Part shown: one piece after another, positions 16,545 through 23,873 of the stretch | How positions within the stretch are numbered: the stretch's first letter is position 1 | Layout of the letters: each line of letters starts with the position of its first letter | Assembly (NCBI RefSeq): GCF_009909145.1 | Contig: NZ_JAAAPJ010000004.1 | Coordinates: forward strand, 1 to 55,506 | DNA from: Corallococcus silvisoli | GTDB taxonomy: Bacteria > Myxococcota > Myxococcia > Myxococcales > Myxococcaceae | DNA length: 55,506 nucleotides | Reading direction: 5' to 3' | Position numbers and translations under genes: made by a program | The notes under the pieces: generated by a model | What the model saw: only the letters and a program-made list of their open reading frames with translations | Told to the model about the DNA's origin: nothing | The model's database searches: none

Positions 16545-17771
16545 CTACAGCCAGCAGACGTTCTCCTGGCAGCGCTCGCCGGACGGGCACTCGCAGTTGG
16601 CCTGGCAGGGCTTGCCGGAGCCCTGGTTCACCGGCTTGCACTGGCCGCTGGCGCAGACCTGCCCCGCCGGGCACTCGCAGTTGGCGCGGCACACCGTGCC
16701 GGAGGTGCCCGCGTCCACCGCCGGCTGCGTCGGGGGCAGCTTGCACTTGCCGCTGGTGCAGACCTCGCCGGACGGGCACTCGCAGTTCACCGTGCAGGAG
16801 ATGTTGCTGCCCGACCCCGCGTCCGGCGTGGGCGACTTGCAATGACCGCCATTGCAGACCTGACCGGACGGGCAATCACAGTTGGCCTGGCACGCCTGGC
16901 CCGGATCCGGCTGCGGCGACTTGCACTGACCGCTGGTGCAGACCTGGCCCGCCGGGCACTCGCAGTTGGCCTTGCACGTGCCCCCGGAAGGAATGGGCAG
17001 GCAGTAGCCAATCTCACACTTGGTGTCCGCCGAGCACTCCGTCGTGGAGGTGCACGGCGCGCGGCACTGGCCATCCACGCAGTCGCGGCCCGCCGGGCAC
17101 TGGGCCTCCGTGGTGCAAGCGTTCGGGTCCTGCTGGCGCGGCTGGCACAGGCCCTGGACGCAGACGCCGCTCGGGCCGCACTTGGCATCCGTGTCGCAAC
17201 CGGTGCGGCAGGTGCCGTTGATGCAGTAGCTGTCCGCACCGCAGTCGGAATTGACCCGGCAGACCGGGGCGGAGCCACCGTCGATGCCCGCGTCCGGCTT
17301 CGTGCCGCCGTCAGAGCCCGCATCCGGCTTCGTGCCGCCGTCGGTGCCCGCGTCCGGCTTGGTGCCGCCGTCGGTGCCCGCGTCAGGCTTCGTGCCGCCG
17401 TCCGCCTTGGTGCCGGCATCCGTCTGGGTTCCGGTGCTGGAGGTGCAGAAGTTGTCCTTGCAGCGGTTGCCCACGCCGCATTCCGAGTCGCGGTAGCAGG
17501 ACTGGGCGCACCAGCCATTGATGCACGTCTGCGCGCCGGGACACTCGGAGGAGAACACGCACTGCTGGGAGTTGGAATCCAGGTTCCAGCAATTGCCGGA
17601 GCGACAGTACTGGTTCGAGCCGCAGTCGGACGAGGAGGAGCACCCGTAGCTGGGGTTATAGTCCTCGTCGGGCCAGCCGTTGCCGTTCGTCTCGAGGATG
17701 CAACCCGACAACAGGCCTAACAGCGCAAGGAACGGCACGACCAGCATGCCGCGAAGCGTGGTGTTCCTCAT
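16545..17771 (-). CDS. Cys-rich lipoprotein with TKPDAG linker
   Basis: A 408-residue lipoprotein: signal MRNTTLRGMLVVPFLALLGLLSGC with lipobox LLSGC. The mature part has two blocks of EGF- or Dickkopf-like Cys modules (patterns such as CSSSSDCGSNQYCRSGNC and CKANCECPAGQVC) joined by a linker of four GTKPDAG repeats. I count more than fifty cysteines, so it is probably a disulfide-rigid surface protein. TGGAG sits about 12 nt before the ATG at 17771. The frame is open upstream to 18083 but that stretch crosses the divergent promoter region. It is transcribed away from an ECF sigma factor gene, which may control it. Function unknown; binding or adhesion is a guess. Confidence 0.82.
   Translation of the reverse strand: MRNTTLRGMLVVPFLALLGLLSGCILETNGNGWPDEDYNPSYGCSSSSDCGSNQYCRSGNCWNLDSNSQQCVFSSECPGAQTCINGWCAQSCYRDSECGVGNRCKDNFCTSSTGTQTDAGTKADGGTKPDAGTDGGTKPDAGTDGGTKPDAGSDGGTKPDAGIDGGSAPVCRVNSDCGADSYCINGTCRTGCDTDAKCGPSGVCVQGLCQPRQQDPNACTTEAQCPAGRDCVDGQCRAPCTSTTECSADTKCEIGYCLPIPSGGTCKANCECPAGQVCTSGQCKSPQPDPGQACQANCDCPSGQVCNGGHCKSPTPDAGSGSNISCTVNCECPSGEVCTSGKCKLPPTQPAVDAGTSGTVCRANCECPAGQVCASGQCKPVNQGSGKPCQANCECPSGERCQENVCWL
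17281..17400. repeat. four tandem 30-bp repeats (GTKPDAG linker)
   Basis: Four head-to-tail 30-bp units begin at 17281, 17311, 17341 and 17371, each close to TCGGTGCCCGCGTCCGGCTT followed by CGTGCCGCCG. They encode the ten-residue unit GGTKPDAGTD in the lipoprotein. Copy number is likely to vary between strains. Confidence 0.9.
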
Positions 17772-17800
17772 GAGTGGGGGCTCCAAAAGAATGGGATGTG

Positions 17801-17900
17801 TCCGGACCGGCCACCGGGGGGTCATCCGATTTCGAGAGCCTTCGACGCAAGACGGGTCCGGAATGATCAAATAATTTTGATCTTTTTTCGTCTGTCCGGA
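17801..17900. promoter_or_regulatory. divergent regulatory region: three TCCGGA palindromes and an AT-rich inverted repeat
   Basis: TCCGGA occurs at 17801-17806, 17857-17862 and 17895-17900, each preceded by G or GT (GTCCGGA). Between the last two, GATCAAA (17865-17871) pairs with TTTGATC (17876-17882) and is followed by TTTTTT (17883-17888), a striking AT island in this GC-rich DNA. The whole lies between the divergent starts of the lipoprotein (17771) and the sigma factor (17923). The hairpin plus T-run could be an attenuator in the sigma leader or part of a promoter. Confidence 0.45.
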
Positions 17901-17922
17901 GACCCAGGGGCACGGAGGCAGT

Positions 17923-18675
17923 GTGCTCGTCTGGACCACCGACACAGACTGGAGGGCGTTCCTGGAGGGTGGGGGCGTCCTGCGTCCCCGCGAAGGAGAA
18001 GCGCTGGTGTCCAGCCGAGGAGCACGCACGTGGGCGTCCACGGCCCCGCCGGAGTCCGGCGTGGACGTGGCGGGCGCGCGCATTCCCTCCGCTTCGGACG
18101 AGGCCCACCTGCGGCTCCTGGTCCGCCGGCTCCAGGACGGGGACCTGGCCGCCTTCGAGCAGCTCTACGAGGCCACGCGGCTGGACGCGGCGCGAACCCT
18201 GCGCCACCTGGTCGGCAACCGCGTGGAGGTGGAGGACCTGCTCCAGGAGACGTACCTGCGGCTGCTCACGGCGGTGAAGGGCTTCCGGGGCGAGTCGCGC
18301 TTCAAGACGTTCCTCTACCGGGTCTGCGCCAACGTGGCGCTCAGCCACTTGAGGTGGAAGCGGCGCCGGCCGGAGGACCCGTTCGCGGACCCGCCAGAGG
18401 TCGTGGCCCCGGGCGAGGACCCGGAGCGCGCCGCGGAGCGCCGTCAGGCCGCCCGGTTGGTGGAGGCGGCGCTGGAGAAGCTCAAGCCCAAGAAGCGCAT
18501 CGTCTTCGTCTACCACGAGCTGTGCGGCATGAGCCCGGACGAGATCGCCCTCGCCGTGGGAAGCTCGGCCAACACCGTGCGCAGCCGGCTGCACCACGCG
18601 AGATTGGAGTTCACCGAAGCCATGCAGCGTCTGGTCGTCGCCCGGCCCGTGGGGGGTCCCCATGGCCAGCCATGA
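17923..18675 (+). CDS. ECF-family RNA polymerase sigma factor
   Basis: A 250-residue extracytoplasmic-function sigma factor. Region 2 is FEQLYEATRLDAARTLRHLVG with VEDLLQETYLRLL and FLYRVCANVALSHLRWKRR; region 4 is LEKLKPKKRIVFVYHELCGM with the helix-turn-helix SPDEIALAVGSSANTVRSRL. About 65 extra residues precede region 2, longer than usual for the family. The GTG start is fixed by GGAGG about 6 nt upstream. The next gene overlaps its 3' end by 14 bp and encodes the probable anti-sigma factor, so the two are translationally coupled. It likely drives its own operon and the divergent lipoprotein gene. Confidence 0.9.
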   Translation: MLVWTTDTDWRAFLEGGGVLRPREGEALVSSRGARTWASTAPPESGVDVAGARIPSASDEAHLRLLVRRLQDGDLAAFEQLYEATRLDAARTLRHLVGNRVEVEDLLQETYLRLLTAVKGFRGESRFKTFLYRVCANVALSHLRWKRRRPEDPFADPPEVVAPGEDPERAAERRQAARLVEAALEKLKPKKRIVFVYHELCGMSPDEIALAVGSSANTVRSRLHHARLEFTEAMQRLVVARPVGGPHGQP

Positions 18676-20611
18676 GACCCAGGCCCTGTGGGCCCTGGCC
18701 GCGGGCGAGCTGGACGCGGCCGGGAAGGCCCGGGTCGAGGCGCACGTGGCGGCCTGTGGCGCCTGCGCGGCGGAGTTGGGGCGGGTGGTGGAGGCCCGGG
18801 CGCTGTTGCACGCGGCGCGCGAGGTGGAGCCCGCCGTGCGGTGGGACGAGACGGGCGCGCGGCTGAAGGCGGCGGCGGCGAAGCGGATGGCCTCGCCCGA
18901 ACGGCGGTTCCTGTCGCCCTGGGCGCTCACGTTCGCGGGGGCCTGCGCCGCCGTGCTGGTGCTGTGGCTGGGCGTTTCGCTCGCGAATCGGCCTCCGCGT
19001 GAGACGAGGGCTCCGGAGGCCGTCGCGAACGGGCCGACCTCCAGGCCCCCCCCCACGCCCCCAGAGGGCGCGGCCCCGGGCGGACCGGCGCGGCCTGCGG
19101 TCGGCGGACAGGAGGAGGCGGTCGCGGCCCGGACGGAGGCCCGTGGCGAACAGCAGGTGGCGAGCGCGGAGCAGGCGGGAACCGCCCCCACCACGGAGGC
19201 GGAGCGCGCCACCGGCGCGGTGCTGCGAGAGGCCACGGGCGCTGAACACGTGCTGACGCCGGGCATGCGCCTGCGCTCGGGCATGGCGGTGCGGACGCAG
19301 CCGAAGGCGTCGGCGGTGCTGCGGCTTCCGGACGAAAGCCGGGTGCGGCTGTCCGCGGGGTCGGACGTCGTGTTCGCCCGCGCGGAGTCGAACGCGGTGC
19401 ACCTGACCGTCCACCAGGGACGACTCTCCGTCAGCGCTTCGCACGTGAAGCGGGAGGTGTTCCTCGTGGAGTCCGCGGGCCTGCGCGTCTCCGTCGTGGG
19501 GACGGTCTTCTCGGTGGAGCGCACCGTGCGTGGCGCCGCGGTGGCGGTGCTCGAAGGGCGCGTGCGCGTGGATGCGGATGGGCAGCCGCCGCGCTTCGTG
19601 GACGCGGGCGAGCGCGTGGAGCTCTCCGGCGCGCAGGGAGTAATGAAGCCTCGCACGCTCTCCGCCGAGGACCGGCAGGCGTTCCGCGACCTGCGGGCCG
19701 CCGAGCCGGGCCCCGTGGTCGTGAGCCTCGCGCCCCTGCCGAAGGCTCCGTCCCGGGTGGGCACGAGCACCGCGCCACGCCAATCCGTTGGTACGGGTGC
19801 CAATCCCATGGAGGCGCCGTCCCACGCGCCGGCAAGCGACGCGGCACTTCACCCGTCCGTCGCCACCAGGTCCCCCACTCAGGATGGCTCAACGCCCGCG
19901 CCCGGCGCGGAGGATGCGGCCTCCGCCCCGGAACAGCGGGACACGGTGGCCCCCTCCGAGACTCCCCAGGCCATCGCCAGCAGCCCGAAGCCCGCGCCGC
20001 CGCCGGACCGCACCGTGGCCGCGCCTCCGAGCGCCCCGTCCCCGGCCGATGACTTCGTGCCCTACCCCGGCTCGACAGGTGCCGCGCTCGCGGCCTCCTC
20101 GCCCCTGCCGACGCCGGGTGACGTGCGGGCTCCGTCGATCGCCCCCTCCACTCCCGTGGAGCCGCGCAAGCGCAAGACGCTGGGCGCGCTCGTTCCAGGG
20201 GGCCTCCTGTCGGAGGACTCGGATGAGCGCTTCCTCGGATACGCCAAGGTGCAGTCGTCCGGCTCGACCTGCGGCCGTTTCCTCGTCGGACTCGGGGAGA
20301 TTGCCCAGGCCAGCCCACGCATGAGCCACCGGGAACAGGCCCGCGTCCTGCGCGGCCGATGCTTCACGAAACTCCACCAGCCCTCGGACGCCGAGGACGA
20401 GTTCCGCCAATACCTTCGCGAGTTCCCCACCGGCCGCTACGCCACCGAGGCGCGCACCGCCCTGGGGATGTCCGCCGAGGCTCCGCCTTCCACGCCCCCG
20501 CAGCCCCCCGCGCCGCTCCCGGCACCCACGCCCACCCCGCCCCGGTGGAACGGAGGAACGGGCGCGCCCCAGCAGGTGCCCGTCAGCCCCGGGGTTCCTC
20601 GTCGCTGGTGA
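18662..20611 (+). CDS. membrane anti-sigma factor with FecR domain
   Basis: A 649-residue protein. Residues 1-80 are an anti-sigma domain with the zinc motif H28-x3-C32-x2-C35 (HVAACGACAAE). A single membrane span follows (87-107, WALTFAGACAAVLVLWLGVSL), then a periplasmic region with a FecR domain (about 195-320: GMRLRSGMAVRTQPKASAVLRLPDESRVRL ... LRVSVVGTVFSVER). After a long Pro/Ala/Ser linker, the last 110 residues look like a TPR/YbgF-type helical repeat (REQARVLRGRCFTKLHQPSDAEDEFRQYL). It would hold the co-encoded ECF sigma factor at the membrane until an envelope signal acts. Its 3' end overlaps the convergent fxsA gene by 29 bp. Confidence 0.85.
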   Translation: MASHETQALWALAAGELDAAGKARVEAHVAACGACAAELGRVVEARALLHAAREVEPAVRWDETGARLKAAAAKRMASPERRFLSPWALTFAGACAAVLVLWLGVSLANRPPRETRAPEAVANGPTSRPPPTPPEGAAPGGPARPAVGGQEEAVAARTEARGEQQVASAEQAGTAPTTEAERATGAVLREATGAEHVLTPGMRLRSGMAVRTQPKASAVLRLPDESRVRLSAGSDVVFARAESNAVHLTVHQGRLSVSASHVKREVFLVESAGLRVSVVGTVFSVERTVRGAAVAVLEGRVRVDADGQPPRFVDAGERVELSGAQGVMKPRTLSAEDRQAFRDLRAAEPGPVVVSLAPLPKAPSRVGTSTAPRQSVGTGANPMEAPSHAPASDAALHPSVATRSPTQDGSTPAPGAEDAASAPEQRDTVAPSETPQAIASSPKPAPPPDRTVAAPPSAPSPADDFVPYPGSTGAALAASSPLPTPGDVRAPSIAPSTPVEPRKRKTLGALVPGGLLSEDSDERFLGYAKVQSSGSTCGRFLVGLGEIAQASPRMSHREQARVLRGRCFTKLHQPSDAEDEFRQYLREFPTGRYATEARTALGMSAEAPPSTPPQPPAPLPAPTPTPPRWNGGTGAPQQVPVSPGVPRRW

Positions 20612-21152
20612 ACTCCGCGTCCACCTCGCCCCCCTCACTCCGGGGGCGGCGGAAGGTGTCGGGGCCCTCCGCGGCGGGCTCCACCTTGGCGGGCGTCTCC
20701 TGCGTCTCGAAGCGCCGCCCGTCCTGGAAGGGGTCCTCGCCCGGAACCGGCCCGACGCCACCGACCTGGGTGAAGCGCACGGAGCCCGACAAGAGGGTCT
20801 TCTCCAGGGAGCGCCGCACCCGCGCCGTCACCCACCGGCGCACCGGCGGCACCATCAGCGCCAGCCCCATCACGTCCGAGATGAACCCCGGCGCGATGAG
20901 CAGCGCACCGCCCACCATCACCAGCACGCCGTTGAGCAACCCCTCCTCGGGCACGCCGCCTCCGGCCATGGCTTCACGCCAGTTGCGGAACACCCGCTCG
21001 CCCTGCCTCCGGGCGATGAGGCTCCCCAGCACGGCGGAGGCCGCCAGCAGCGCGAGCGTGGACCCCAGCCCGATGTGATGCCCGAGCGTGATGAGCAGAT
21101 ACAGCTCCGCCAGGGGCAACAGGATGCAACCGATGACGAGGACCTTGAGCAC
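20583..21152 (-). CDS. fxsA: FxsA family membrane protein
   Basis: A 189-residue inner-membrane protein of the FxsA family, known in E. coli for relieving phage T7 exclusion by F plasmid; the normal role is not defined. The family core is clear: LAELYLLITLGHHIGLGSTLALLAASAVLGSLIARRQG, then LLNGVLVMVGGALLIAPGFISDVMGLALMVPPVR, giving about four membrane segments. A hydrophilic C-terminal tail of about 60 residues, rich in Glu and Pro, is cytoplasmic and unconserved. The gene is transcribed alone, convergent with the anti-sigma gene, whose last 29 bp it overlaps. Confidence 0.87.
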   Translation of the reverse strand: MLKVLVIGCILLPLAELYLLITLGHHIGLGSTLALLAASAVLGSLIARRQGERVFRNWREAMAGGGVPEEGLLNGVLVMVGGALLIAPGFISDVMGLALMVPPVRRWVTARVRRSLEKTLLSGSVRFTQVGGVGPVPGEDPFQDGRRFETQETPAKVEPAAEGPDTFRRPRSEGGEVDAEFTSDEEPRG

Positions 21153-21273
21153 GCTGGCACGTTAACGCCAGATTCACTCCCGCGCCCATTGTCAGACGGA
21201 CACTCCGTGCTCCCGCGTCCCCGAGCGCCCACCAGGGTCCTCGCCGCCCCCTCCAGGGCCAGGCCCCCCGGAC

Positions 21274-21822
21274 TCACTCCCCGTTGAGCTTGTCCATCAG
21301 GTACCGCATCACGAAGAAGAGGATGGCGAAGCCGCCCACCGCGAAGAGCACCAGCCGCGTCGGCATCGCCATGCCCTCGGACGACAGGCGCCGGTCCAAC
21401 CGCTCCGCCCGGGCCATCGCCTCCGCCAGGCCGGGGGTGGTCTCCATGGGCTTCGCGGTGCGCGCGTACGCCTCCGTGCGCAGGTACTGCGCCACGACCT
21501 GCTCGGTGTCCGCGGCCGTCAGGACCTGTCCCAGCTGTGGATCAAACAGGCGCGCCCCCGCCTCGCGGGCCAGGATGGCGGCCTCCGCCAGGACCTCGCG
21601 GAGGAGGTCCGGCCGGGCCTCCAACGGCACGCGCAGCTCCGTGCCCACCACGCGCTTTCCATCGCGCAGCGGGAGCACCTCGACGCCGCCATGCGCCAGG
21701 AGCCACTCGCGCACGCCCTCCGGGCGGACGGCCCCTGGGCGCGCCGCCAGCAGGGCATCCACCCGTCCCGCGTCGAAGGGGGCGCCTGGCGCCCCCGCCT
21801 GAAGGACCAACTCGTATCTCAC
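21274..21822 (-). CDS. tail-anchored hypothetical protein
   Basis: A 182-residue protein with no N-terminal signal and a single hydrophobic segment near the C-terminus (RLVLFAVGGFAILFFVMRYLM), followed by DKLNGE, which is the layout of a tail-anchored membrane protein. The soluble part (VREWLLAHGGVEVLPLRDGKRVVGTELRVPLEARPDLLREVLAEAAILAREAGARLFDPQLGQVLT) looks like a small alpha/beta domain and ends in an amphipathic helix. I recognise no family. The start is a GTG without visible Shine-Dalgarno; TATACT lies 11 nt upstream, so the message may be leaderless. Confidence 0.7.
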   Translation of the reverse strand: MRYELVLQAGAPGAPFDAGRVDALLAARPGAVRPEGVREWLLAHGGVEVLPLRDGKRVVGTELRVPLEARPDLLREVLAEAAILAREAGARLFDPQLGQVLTAADTEQVVAQYLRTEAYARTAKPMETTPGLAEAMARAERLDRRLSSEGMAMPTRLVLFAVGGFAILFFVMRYLMDKLNGE

Positions 21823-21882
21823 GCGGGTTGCGAGTATACGCCGCGCGGTCCCTCCCCGCCCTTTTCCTCAGAGAACGCCTCG

Positions 21883-23172
21883 ATGAAGCCCTCCCCTCCC
21901 CCTCGCTCCGGCCGCCCCGGTGCCCCTCCCCCCGGACGCGGGAAGCCCGGTCAGCGCCCGGAGAAGATGCGCGCGGACCGCACCTCGCCCGAGCTGGGGC
22001 CGGACGGCACGCCCCAGGTGATGCTGCTGCGCCGCGGGTCGGACCGGTGGCTCGCGGGCCCGCCGTGGATCTACCGCGCGGACCTCAACGGCGACCCCGG
22101 CCTCCAGGGCGGCGAGGTCGTGCGCGTGGTGGACGGCCGCGGCTGGTTCATGGGCAAGGCCTTCTATTCGAAGCAGTCGAAGATCTCCCTGCGCTGGCTC
22201 ACCAACGACGACGTCGCGGTGGACGAGGACTTCTTCCGCCAGCGCCTCCAGTCCGCGGAGCGGCTGCGCAAGCTGGCGCTGCCCGGTGAGACGACGTACC
22301 GGCTGGTGCACGGCGAGGCGGACGGCCTGCCCGGGCTCGTGGTGGACCGCTACGGCGACTACCTGAGCGTGCAGTTCCTGGTCCCCGCGATGGAGCAGCG
22401 CAAGGCGCTCATCGCGGACCTGCTGGAGGAGCAGTTCCACCCCAAGGGCATCGTCAACCGCTCCGACGTGAGCGTGCGCCACCTGGAGGGCCTCACGCCG
22501 GAGAAGGGCCTGCTGCGAGGCGCCCTGCCCCCGGGCCCCGTCTCCTTCGACGAGGGCCTGGTGCGCATGCGCGCCGACCTCCTCGACGGCCAGAAGACGG
22601 GCGCCTTCCTGGACCAGCGTGAGAACCACGTGATGGCGGCGCACTACGCCTTCGGCGACGCGCTGGACTGCTTCAGCTACGTGGGCGGGTTCGCGCTCCA
22701 GCTGGCCACTCGCGCCAGGCACGTCACGGCGGTGGAGATCTCGGACGCGGCCTCCGCGCAGCTGCGCGACAACGCCCAGGCCAACAAGCTCACCAACCTG
22801 GACGTGGTGACGGCCAACGCGTTCGACTTCCTGCGCGACGCGGTGGACGAGGGCAAGCGCTACGACACCATCGTGTTGGATCCGCCCTCGTTCGCGAAGA
22901 ACAAGGACGCCATCCCGGCGGCGGTGCGCGGCTACAAGGAACTCAACCTGCGCGCCTTCCAGCTCCTGCGCCCCGGCGGCATCCTGGTGACCGCGAGCTG
23001 CACGTACCACGTGGACGAGCAGTCCTTCGAGGAGATGCTCGCCTCCGCGGCGTCGGACGCGAAGCGCCGGGTGCAGATCATCGAGCGCCGGGGCGCGGGC
23101 CGCGACCACCCCGTCCTCCTCAACCTGCGCGAGACGCGGTACCTCAAATGTTTCGTGCTGCGCATGCTGTGA
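21883..23172 (+). CDS. rlmI: class I rRNA (cytosine-5) methyltransferase, RlmI-like
   Basis: A 429-residue enzyme of the RlmI (YccW) family, which makes m5C1962 in 23S rRNA. After a basic, Pro-rich 40-residue leader comes a PUA-like domain (VMLLRRGSDRWLAGPPWIYRADLNGDPGLQGGEVVRVVD), then the family motif FLDQRENHVM, SAM motif I in ALDCFSYVGGFALQLA, the acidic TAVEISDAA, LDPPSFAK and the Cys-containing loop TASCTYHVDEQSFEE with the probable nucleophile. The start is an ATG with a weak Shine-Dalgarno; the frame is open upstream to 21691 but that overlaps the divergent gene. The YkgJ-type gene begins 15 bp downstream, so a shared transcript is likely. Confidence 0.88.
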   Translation: MKPSPPPRSGRPGAPPPGRGKPGQRPEKMRADRTSPELGPDGTPQVMLLRRGSDRWLAGPPWIYRADLNGDPGLQGGEVVRVVDGRGWFMGKAFYSKQSKISLRWLTNDDVAVDEDFFRQRLQSAERLRKLALPGETTYRLVHGEADGLPGLVVDRYGDYLSVQFLVPAMEQRKALIADLLEEQFHPKGIVNRSDVSVRHLEGLTPEKGLLRGALPPGPVSFDEGLVRMRADLLDGQKTGAFLDQRENHVMAAHYAFGDALDCFSYVGGFALQLATRARHVTAVEISDAASAQLRDNAQANKLTNLDVVTANAFDFLRDAVDEGKRYDTIVLDPPSFAKNKDAIPAAVRGYKELNLRAFQLLRPGGILVTASCTYHVDEQSFEEMLASAASDAKRRVQIIERRGAGRDHPVLLNLRETRYLKCFVLRML

Positions 23173-23187
23173 GTTAGGGTACGACCC

Positions 23188-23727
23188 ATGGGGTCCGCCC
23201 ACCGGGCCCCGACGTGCGAGAATGGTTCAGGCATGGCACGCGGGGAATGGGACGACGCAGACGACGAGGCCCCCGCGACCGGTACGCGGGCGCTGGAGCG
23301 TGCCATGCAGGAGACGCGCACCGTCTACCGTCAGGCGGACGCGGCCTACGCCCCGTACTCGTGCGCGGCGAGCGGCGAGTGCTGCCAGCTGGCCGTGACG
23401 AAGCGACAGCCCTGGTTGTGGCTCCCGGAGTGGGAGGTGCTCACGCGGGGACGCCCCCTCCCGCCGCTCCGCGCCGACGGCGGCTGTCCATTCCTGGACG
23501 CCGCGGGCAAGCGCTGCACGGTGTACGCGGACCGGCCCTTCGGCTGCCGGACGTTCTTCTGTTCGCGCATCCAGGGCCCCGCCCGTCAGCCCTCCGATGA
23601 GGTGACGCGGCTGCTCCTGCGGCTGGAGCGGATCTCGCAACGCGTCATGCCGTCGCTCCAGGGCCCACGGCCCCTCCTGGAATGGTATGCGGGGGTCAAC
23701 ACCGCCCCGGCCCGGGAGGAACCATGA
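23188..23727 (+). CDS. YkgJ family cysteine-cluster protein
   Basis: A 179-residue member of the YkgJ/Flin-type putative zinc- or iron-sulfur-binding family. Its metal-binding cysteines are spread through YSCAASGECCQLAV, GGCPFLDAAGKRCTVYADRP and FGCRTFFC, the standard family arrangement. Function of the family is not proven; some members are linked to protein modification. The start may instead be the ATG at 23233 (MARGEWDDAD), because the first 15 residues look unconserved and neither site has a strong Shine-Dalgarno. The stop overlaps the start of the next small ORF (ATGA). Confidence 0.8.
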   Translation: MGSAHRAPTCENGSGMARGEWDDADDEAPATGTRALERAMQETRTVYRQADAAYAPYSCAASGECCQLAVTKRQPWLWLPEWEVLTRGRPLPPLRADGGCPFLDAAGKRCTVYADRPFGCRTFFCSRIQGPARQPSDEVTRLLLRLERISQRVMPSLQGPRPLLEWYAGVNTAPAREEP

Positions 23728-23873
23728 AGTCCATGCTGCTGACGCGGTGGCGGAACGCCCACCTCAGTCCCCCCGTGTCCGCGAGGACGTACCGCGCCCG
23801 TCGCGCGCCCGCGGCGCCGTGTTCGCGGCAGGCCTGCTCCACGCGGTCCGAGCCCGTGGGTGTCCGAACGTGA
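23724..23873 (+). CDS. 49-codon ORF coupled to both neighbours
   Basis: A 49-residue basic ORF (MKSMLLTRWRNAHLSPPVSA ...). Its ATG overlaps the stop of the YkgJ gene as ATGA and is preceded by GGGAGGA, one of the better ribosome sites in the region. Its stop overlaps the GTG start of the glycerate kinase gene as GTGA. These double overlaps are the signature of translational coupling. The peptide itself looks unstructured, with two Cys and many Arg and Pro, and I recognise no family. It may be a real small gene or only a ribosome relay for the kinase. Confidence 0.45.
   Translation: MKSMLLTRWRNAHLSPPVSARTYRARRAPAAPCSRQACSTRSEPVGVRT

Noticed and set aside
16842..17720. A 292-codon open frame opposite the Cys-rich lipoprotein
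   Set aside because: It mirrors repetitive Cys and TKPDAG coding sequence, with no start signal or recognisable domain.
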